Below are positions 56,961 to 64,000 of a stretch of DNA of 64,000 nt, one piece after another. A program made the position numbers and the translations under genes. The stretch lies in contig NC_056726.1 in NCBI RefSeq assembly GCF_019279795.1, forward strand, positions 1,138,096,882 through 1,138,160,881. Direction: 5' to 3'. The DNA comes from Protopterus annectens (Eukaryota; Chordata; Ceratodontiformes; Protopteridae). Within the stretch, counting starts at the first letter, position 1, and every line of letters starts with the position of its first letter. Under the pieces are notes generated by a model. That model made no database searches. It saw only the letters and a list, made by a program, of their open reading frames with translations, and was not told the DNA's origin.

Positions 56961-58618
56961 CGACTAAAGTAAAAAAGTTAACAGAAAAAGAAAATAAAGA
57001 GTTGGAAAAGGAGATTTCTTTAAATAACCTAGATAAAGTATTAGGACAAGTAAAAATAGATTTGGCTTCATCACAGATGGAATATAGTATAAAATGTATA
57101 AAAATGTAAGGGATTGGCAAAAAATATTTTTAAAGATTTTGAATGAATGGTTAAATGAAGGTTTTATGAATATAGAATTATGTAGTTAAGTTCATATGGA
57201 AAATGGACAATAGAAGAAAATTAAAAAAATGGAGACCAATAGTTTTGAATAATAATGGTTATAAGATATTTATGAAAATAATACAAAAGAGATGTGACAC
57301 TAAAATAAGAACTGTTATGGAAGATAGCATATATAGTATAAAGGGGAACAGTTGTCTATAATTATTAATGATAGAGAAATTGTAGATGGTATGAGCAGAA
57401 AAGAAGAACAAACATCATGATAGGAGACATTAATAAGGCATTTGACACAATTGGGCATAAAATCTTATGGGTAATAATGAAAAAATGTAATATAAGTGAG
57501 AAAGTTAGGAAATGATGTATGTTAGCATACAGTACAAAGTAAAAAAAAGTACTTGTAAATGGCTGGTGAAGGCAAGAGGTACATACAAAGAGTGATGTAA
57601 GACAGGGATGTCCAATGAGTTGTATACTCTTTGCACTAGTTATGAATATGATTGTATATTAAATAAATTATAAAATGAAGGAGATGGGGTATATAACACC
57701 TGAAGGGTTAAGAATTTAATTTCTGTTAACATATGCAAATTACATTATAATAAATACAAGAAAACAAAATGTGGATAAAAGAAGTGAAAATTTGCATGTA
57801 TGAGTGTATAGAGATGATAGGGATGGCTTTAAATAAAGTGAAAAGTAAAGATTTAGGTGAAGTAGTAAAATTGGGTTTATATATTTTACAATCAATGAAG
57901 TTTCTGTGTTAAGTATAAAAATTGGGAATAAATATGTAAGTAGAATTCAGCTGGAAAAAATACAATAGAAGAAATAAAGCAAACATGTCTTCTCTGGAGA
58001 ACATATACATTATCATTCAGAAAAAAAGGCTTATATGATAAATTCAGTACTGATGGGAAAATAGCATACATAGCAAGTATATTTATGTTGCCAACACTAT
58101 TTGAAAAGCAATTATTGCAGCAATGAATCATTTGTATGTGGTTTTAGACTGAAACTAGTAAAAAGAGGACTTTATGTGTAAATAAAAAAGGAGGTAGTGG
58201 TATACACTACTTCATTAAATTTGTGCAGTGTTAATGTGGATTAATAAAAAAAGATGAGAGATTACTATTAAAACTGTTTAAATATAAATATGATAATTTG
58301 GGGGGTATGGTAAAAAAAGAGTAAACGAGAAAAGAAGTGTATAAATGAAGAAATAAATTGTTGCCAAGAAAAAAAATATTTTTTGTTGAAACTAAAAATT
58401 GATGATAAAGAAAAAGATAGAAAAGTATGCTATAAGAATGTAGTGATAAAACATTACTATGAATAACCATGAGAAAATCTAACAGAAGAAAAAAAATAAA
58501 GCTATAAAAATAAAATGCAAATTGTGTAATCAGACAGTAGAATGTGCAGATTGTTTGTGCAGACTGGCAATAGATAAATTGCCAGTAAAAGGTCAAGAAG
58601 AAGAAACTACTTTTTTGA
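56961..58618 (+). pseudogene. Tx1-like LINE ORF2, copy 2, reverse-transcriptase part
   Basis: Continues the LINE interrupted at about 50490. KKLTEKENKELEKEISLNNL (56975-57035) corresponds to the pre-RT of copy 1, KKWRPIVLNNNGYKIFMKI (57220-57280) to KPVTLNNTDYKMF, and a catalytic region near 57720-57760 is degenerate. KIAYIASIFMLPTLFEKQLL (58060-58120) and LCRLAIDKLPVKG (58555-58595) match copy 1 C-terminal blocks. Stops throughout. Broken at 58619 by the reverse-strand Gmr1-like element. Confidence 0.75.
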
Positions 58619-59487
58619 AATATAACTCTAGGTCCTGGATGTGTACCTGGACTAATGGCTTCCCCTGCTACTGCAAGATTCTGTTGGGGCAGTCTGGGCT
58701 GCCCACCATGGGTTCCTTTAGACCCATGAGCAGTACTGGGGGTCCCTTTCCTGTGCAGGGATGCCCTGCTTGCTAGGTATAGGTCTCCCTTCTTCCCGAA
58801 CTCATCTGAAGTAGCACATTATCTATCAGCTAACCTGATCCTCATGTTCTCAGGCAAAGTGCTAAGGGCTTGTTCCATCACCAATAGGTCTGCAAGCCCT
58901 TCAAAAGTGGTGACCTGACATCCATTCACCCACTTATGAAAATAAGTGCTCAGTTCAGCAACATATTCACACACACTTTCATCTGCCTTGCATCTATGCT
59001 CACAAAACTTTTTCCTTTAAGTTTCAGATGTTACCTTAAAACATTCTAACAAACAATTCTTTACAGCATTATAGTTAAAACAGTCAATGTCAGATAATTT
59101 GGAAAGTACATTTACAGCTTTACCATGGAGTAAGGGGGTCAGAAACCATACCTGCCTGACCTCCAACCCAAGTCTCTTTAGATCCAGATGGATTTTTAAG
59201 TCCTCTGTAGAAAGGTTGAGCTGTCCATTCTCTGAGTGTTGTACATCTCCATGGCCAGTCTGATCATCCTCCACATTACTGTTTTCTAATGCAGCTGTGA
59301 CCAAAGCTGCAATATTGTCTGCCTTAGTCAGGTTGCCATGTACCAGTCCCTTAGCTTGGTACATCTCAGCCAACTGGCTCCTTGTCAGATTGCCATACTC
59401 CTCTGCTGACATGCTTGCTTGCTCTCCCTGACTAACTAAGCTAACAAAAGAAATAAAACAATTGTGATCTGAACTCTGAATATTCAC
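58619..59487 (-). pseudogene. Gmr1-like gag, reverse strand
   Basis: The N-terminal part (59017-59487) has a start at MNIQSSDHN and SRQLAEMYQAKG-like RSQLAEMYQAKGLVHGNL, then HLDLKRLGLEVRQVWFLTPL and NAVKNCLLECFKVTSET. The last corresponds to HLLECFKLTPEM of the forward copy. After a stop near 59017 the homology continues (KFCEHR, VAELSTYFHKWVNGC, EGLADLLV) to about 58780 and ends before the zinc knuckle. It supplies the gag N-terminus that the forward copy lacks. Confidence 0.85.
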
Positions 59488-59579
59488 AGTGTAGCTGATT
59501 TAGAGCACAAAAACACATTCAGTGATCACTGTACACAAGCTACAGGAATTCACTATCCAACCTCTGCAACCAATTAATA

Positions 59580-60915
59580 TGTGACACATGGGCACTGGCC
59601 CAGTAATCAAGGAGCCTCAATCCCACCACTGCCATCAATTAATATGTGACGCCCATGCACTGGCCCAGTAATCAAGGAGCCTCAGTCCTCTCCAATAGCA
59701 CCAGTGAGGGGCATGCACATTGAGAAGGATAACAAGTACATACACAGTAAAGTACAATTTCCCTTAAGAGCATGCAGAGATCACAGTCAGTCTGGGGCTG
59801 GTTTCTCCCTTTCTCTCTAGATCCCCAATAAGACTTCACACTGGCACAGTTATAGGGTACAGATCTCAGCCTAGTGGTCAAGTTAAAACCTCCTGCACCC
59901 TCTCTGTTGTGTTGTGTCCCTGCCCAAGTAACTGACACACACACACTCTTTGAGATATGACTTATATACAAATGAATAGACATTGCTGGGGAAGGCTGGC
60001 ACAGGTTCTTCAGCTATGCCCAATTCTCTCCATACTATAAGGTAGAAACCACTGCCACCAACCACTAATATCAGCTACTATAAGACCCTTCACAAAGGGT
60101 GACCAATTTCACTGTGTAATATTACTGTTATCCAAATAGTAAGTGTGACCCCATGCTAAAGTTACTGGAGTGGCTTGGATAGTATCACCAAATACATGCA
60201 ATGTACTCTAAGAGCTTAAATTAACTTTACACAAAACAGCCAGACTACAGAGTTCAGAAATCACAGCAAAATGCTTTAAAACAATACTGTAGAATAGTCT
60301 GACATAAATATATAAAACAGCTAGACTAATCTGTCTATTCCTATCTATCTCTAAGAGAAATCACTGTTCTAAATAAATATCTTACTTACAGAGTAAAGGC
60401 AGAGTGCTGGTGAGTTGATATGTTCAGGTTCAGACAAAATCCAAAATGCTCTATCTTTCTTTCTGAGAAAGTCTTAAATTGATAACACAGCACTGCTGAG
60501 TCATTTCATATTACATCATTATTAGCAGTTTTGATTTAGATTCCCAGGCTAACACAAACTCAGACTTTACATTTCTTGTTGTAATCTGCACCTGCAAGAA
60601 GCCACAGTAAAAAAAAGACATATTACATGTAAAATCTAGTAATTAACTCTTGTCCTAAGACAATAGAAAGAATTCCTTAGTCCAGACATCCTGTCTCCGA
60701 GCTTGAGATCAAATAGTCATACAATGCGTTACTTATCAGCTTTCTTCCAGCAAGGTGCACTGTGGTTACATTTTTGAAGCTCAGAACATATATAGTTTAA
60801 TCATGACATATAGTTCTCTTTACATTTGTAGAACAAGCCTGTGGATTACATTAATATTTACAATGACATAGAATTATTTACAAAATTCTATCTAGCTAGG
60901 CTGGCAGCCTTCACA
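59580..60915 (-). repeat. LTR of reverse-strand Gmr1-like element
   Basis: On the reverse strand it begins TGTGAAGGCTGCCAGCC at 60915 and ends CATGTGTCACA at 59580, or at the duplicated GCGTCACA at 59645. About 20 bp after the leading TGTG are missing compared with the LTR at 55318. The terminal ~65 bp, including ggctccttgattactgggcc, is duplicated. Confidence 0.87.
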
Positions 60916-61262
60916 TGGATTATACAGAATGAAAAAGTAAAGGAAATTATGTTTAATGATAAATGGATTTCAGCAACAATATTAAGTAAAAGCAGATAGT
61001 GGTTATGGGAAAAGGAGTGGGGATCTAATAAAGATGAAAATTTAGCATGATTGTATAGGAAATTATGAATGTGTGTAAACCAAAATGAACCAGAAAGTGA
61101 GAAGGCTGTGTCATGCGGTGAAATAATGGAGAGGATAGAAGAAACCTGGAATCACTGCTTCACAAGTGCTTTTGTATTTTACTAGTTCCCCTTTTCGGGG
61201 TGCACTTGCTTCTTGTTTGTAAATATTTTGTAAATAAGAATTGTTTTTGTATATAAACAAAG
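60916..61262 (+). mobile_element. Tx1-like LINE, copy 2, 3' end
   Basis: NDKWISATILSKSR with WLWEKEWG (60955-61020) corresponds to the C-terminal WTLTKILDKIWLWLLVKELG of copy 1. The 3' end, gtaaataagaattgtttttg and tatataaacaaa, resembles the 3' end of copy 1 near 47380-47410. A 140-bp foreign block (61079-61218) lies in the 3'UTR. Confidence 0.6.
61079..61218 (+). repeat. Composite direct repeat, left copy (140 bp)
   Basis: accaaaatgaaccagaaag through cttgcttcttgttt, matching 61691-61830 with few mismatches. Confidence 0.9.
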
Positions 61263-61760
61263 GACTCCTACTCACTGTGAGTGAAGTTGCTGTGCAACAT
61301 AGCACTTTCTGCTTCTGTTCCAGATGCAGAAGTGGCTTGGAAAAGTAGGAAAAAGTATGGAGAGTGTTGGTTGTAGAGAAGGTACTATCAGCAGAGATTT
61401 GGAGAGAGAACAGAAGTGGATGTTTGTGTAGTAAAGGTGAAGGCAGTCGAGCCTTCACAAGAGATTATGTTTTTGGAGAAAACAGTAATGGAAGGAGAGG
61501 AGGATCAAAACAGTCAAGAATGGTGAAATGCAGGAGGGGAAAGAAATGAAGTTTAGTGAGATTTTACAGGATATATAACTATTGTTTCAGAACAGGTTGT
61601 TCAAGGGAGATGCTGAATTGCAGTAATGATGTATTACTACAACCCTTCAATCTAAAAGGTTGTAGGATATTTATTTAAAAGACTTAATGGACCAGAATGA
61701 GCCAGAAAGTGAGAAGGCTGTGTCATGGGGTGAGATAATGGAGAGGATAGAAGAAAACTG
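61263..61760 (+). mobile_element. Tx1-like LINE, copy 3, 5'UTR and ORF1 start
   Basis: Begins ggactcctactcactgtgag directly after the copy 2 end. It has cttctgttccagatgcagaa like the other two 5' ends and an ORF1 N-terminal region in several frames, closing with the block PESEKAVSWGEIMERIEE in shifted frame (61700-61760). That block matches DPESVAALPWSDIIVKIEE of copy 1. Cut off by PLE sequence. Confidence 0.65.
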
Positions 61761-61830
61761 GACACACTGCTTCACAAGTGCTTTTGTATTTTACTAGTTC
61801 CCCTTTTGGGGGTACACTTGCTTCTTGTTT
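61691..61830 (+). repeat. Composite direct repeat, right copy (140 bp)
   Basis: Second copy of 61079-61218. Its first half is LINE ORF1 sequence. Its second half (cacaagtgcttttgtatttt, actagttcccctttt) leads straight into the PLE. Confidence 0.9.
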
Positions 61831-61845
61831 TTGTTTTTTTTGTCC

Positions 61846-64000
61846 ATGGATGGTAGTGGAAGAAGTTTGTCTCAGGGTGTTATGGATTTATTCAAGGAAT
61901 CTAATACTGTTGGTGAGCTGAACAAAGTTGTTGGCCAGTTTTCACATTTAAAAAAATGCTCACCCCTGCATTTGGAACTTTAGCTTTATCTTTGAATAGC
62001 AGCTCCTTCCCTGGGAACCAAGAACATTTGAGACCAATCTGGAGAAAAATGTGGGAAAGTGAGAGGGAAGCATATGATTCTCAAGATGGTGGATGAGCAG
62101 AACAGAATGAAGGAGATGTAGTTTTTACAGGATCACAGCCTTTTTCTAACTTTTATGACTCTATGCTTGTAAGGAATGGAGCCCATGGAGAAACAAATGG
62201 TGAATTTTTGAAAAAGACTTTTCAAAAAGGTGACTGTAATTACCACAAGTTTTGCAGATCTAATAACAATTTTCATTATGTTAAGAACACACCAGTGTTT
62301 GACTGGTTAAACACAAATTATAGCTTCTCTGATGACAATTTAGAGGATTCTACAGATGTGTTTATTGCAAATGAACAGACTTATGATTCTGTTTGCTTTT
62401 GGTTGAAAATGCTTATTTGAAACAGTGTATTAAGAAATGTATAGTGCCTAAAGGCTTAAGAGTGTTTAAGTATCCTAACAATGTAGTGGATGGCACTGAG
62501 ATTCATGCTGAACTTTTGAAAATATTGGATGCAGGTGAGCTAGAAATAGTTAAAGCTATTATTAAAAACAATGAGAGAAACATCATTTTTATAAAAGAAA
62601 ATACAAGAGGTTAATAATTGGATTGTGAATGATTTGCTTTTTACTGTTGATAAAGAAAAGAAAAAAATGATATTATGACCAGTATAAAAGAAAAGTACTC
62701 AAATATGATGAAAAAGAAAGCTAAGAAATTAGAAAGGGACACTATAGAATATGGGGAAAGGAGAGCATACCCCAAACCAAAAAAGGCACTTTCTTTTGAA
62801 GAGAGATGAAATAGAAAAGAACCAATGTTAAAGAGACAAGTGATTAATTGGGGAGTGGGGTTAGAACAGAATAATTCTAGAAATGATAGGTCAATGCATT
62901 TGAATGACCCATTAGAATATTCTCCCTGAGGAGGTCCAAATGGATATGGAACCATTCTCCCCCAATTATTACTATGAACCCAATGGGGAAGTGGGAGAAA
63001 TTAATAACAGGTGACCATCAAATAATTAAAGAAGGGGTTAAATATGTGAAAGGCAGCTACAATATTTATGATTATAGTTTAAAGGAGGTCAGTGATATTT
63101 ATTTTACATTGGTTTCTAGAGTCTATAATAGATCACCGAACGCTTAAAAAAGTGAACGGTGATTAATCGACCCTATGTAAGCAAAAGCTTACAATCTCGA
63201 ACTGTCAGAACAGCGATTTCTTTCCTAGGGAAAAAAATCACTGTTCCAAAACACATACGCACAACACAAGCACACAAAACAAACAGCAATCCACACACAT
63301 ACACCTAAAATCTGACACATAACCCTGCACTAAACTATACACACACCACTAACTATCCACTTACCTTAACCCAAACCCTAACCCTAAGGTCCGTCACTAT
63401 CGCACATTCACCTCACCCGCTCCCTAACCCTAACTTACCTAACCCGCCCTAACACTCACATCCACACAATCGCACACTTACCTGAACCCAACCCGTAACT
63501 TTCCACCACAGCACTGAAAATACCAAAACAACAGAAATGGACAACCAAATTCTTTCCCTAGGAAAAAATTTGGGTTTCTGTTGCTTCGATATTTTAAGCT
63601 TTCGCTTACATAAGGTCGATCAATCACCGTTCACTTTTTTAAGCATTCGGTGATCTAATATAGACCCATTTTCTAAGGGGTTTAGTTTTGTACCTAAAAG
63701 GAAGAGTGACATCAGTAAAGCACTGATAGATTTAAAGCTTTTTTTGAGGAAGAAAAAATATGAAATATTGTTTGCTGGAACAAGCACCCTAAAACAGGGG
63801 GTGGTGAGTTATATAAGAAAAGCACCTACAACCCCTTTACATCCTCAATTAAAAAAATGGAAATGGTTTTAGAGAGTCACCTAAGGAAAGGGCTTACTGA
63901 AAAAAAAGTTTAAGTCTCATTTGATTGTGTAGTAGTATTACTTATATTGGTAAAATGATGGAAATTCTTAATGACACTCAAAATACACTGTAGTATCCAA
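61846..64000 (+). pseudogene. PLE fragment (P4), N-terminal region, runs off the window
   Basis: ATG at 61846 (MDGSGRSLSQGVMDLF) starts a frame that shifts in an A-run near 61955. It continues to 62420 as FLKKTFQKGDCNYHKFC and VFDWLNTNYSF. Next come LKQCIKKCIVPKGLRVFKYP and ELEIVKAIIKNNERNI (62408-62585), resembling the N-terminal extension of vertebrate PLE proteins. NIYDYSLKEVSDIYFTLVSR (63057-63118) is the block before the RT and FSFVPKRK (63682-63705) its continuation. These are separated only by the insertion at 63131-63655. The RT core would lie beyond the window. Confidence 0.6.
63131..63655. mobile_element. 525-bp MITE-like element with ~65-bp terminal inverted repeats
   Basis: The left end gatcaccgaacgctt and following 65 bp match the reverse complement of the right end with about four transitions. 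A TAATA duplication flanks it (63126-63130, 63656-63660). Inside are two short telomere-like runs (aaccctaaccctaa at 63374-63387, ccctaaccctaac at 63422-63434) and cctaggg/ccctagg palindromes near each end. No open frame; non-autonomous. Confidence 0.85.

Larger units (their letters stand above)
58619..60915 (-). mobile_element. Gmr1-like element, 5' end, reverse strand
   Basis: A complete-looking 5' LTR is followed by a leader and gag. The copy stops inside gag at 58619, and no integrase or RT is present. It interrupts Tx1-like copy 2, whose sequence resumes at 60916. Confidence 0.85.

Noticed and set aside
59672..60065. Two reverse-strand open frames of 60-103 codons
   Set aside because: They lie wholly within the Gmr1-like LTR, which is non-coding.
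63360..63440. Telomere or subtelomere boundary suggested by CCCTAA units
   Set aside because: Only two to three units in two places, inside a 525-bp inverted-repeat element lodged in a PLE.

Overview
The window is vertebrate nuclear DNA made almost entirely of transposable elements and simple repeats. I find no intact host gene, exon chain, classical tRNA or rRNA gene. CR1, L1 and Tx1-like LINEs, Penelope-like elements (PLEs) with a GIY-YIG endonuclease, V-SINE-type SINEs, a Harbinger transposase and Gmr1-like Ty3 elements occur together with long CA and TA microsatellites. This fits a fish, lungfish or amphibian with a repeat-rich genome; the species cannot be fixed from the sequence.

Layout. 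1-2045: internally deleted CR1 copy abutting an older CR1 piece. 2105-3370: degenerate ~236-bp tandem repeat with a (CA)n expansion. 3952-4191: V-SINE-like copy. 5190-5802: two TA-rich tracts around a fold-back element. 6238-7225: 3' part of a PLE carrying two nested SINEs and a hammerhead-like motif. 7420-12472: near full-length CR1 with repeated 5'UTR units, an esterase-type ORF1 and an almost open ORF2. 15712-18440: reverse-strand CR1. 18445-21170: decayed PIF/Harbinger transposase with a possible Myb-like partner. 21180-27662: seven-odd SINE insertions in unassigned DNA. 29052-37840: L1 bounded by a 13-bp target duplication, with 3.6 kb of mostly unexplained sequence between ORF1 and ORF2.

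39561-64000 is a nest. Three copies of one Tx1/L1-group LINE lie head to tail (39561-47426, 47427-61262, 61263 onward). Copy 1 is split by a CR1 scrap plus a PLE and carries an ~830-bp duplicated flank. Copy 2 is split by a PLE, which is itself split by a V-SINE and a Gmr1-like LTR element, and again by a reverse-strand Gmr1-like 5' end. Copy 3 is cut by another PLE, which is in turn cut by a 525-bp inverted-repeat element containing telomere-like repeats.

How the parts work together: the tRNA-headed SINEs end in a tail resembling the 3' end of the local CR1 family, including its CTATGAAC-type terminal repeat, so CR1 reverse transcriptase is the likely mobiliser. The most interesting signals are hammerhead-ribozyme-like cores at three PLE 3' ends, a Ty3-type element with integrase before reverse transcriptase, and duplicated flanks around PLE insertions. 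Every coding region found is broken by stops, frameshifts or truncation.
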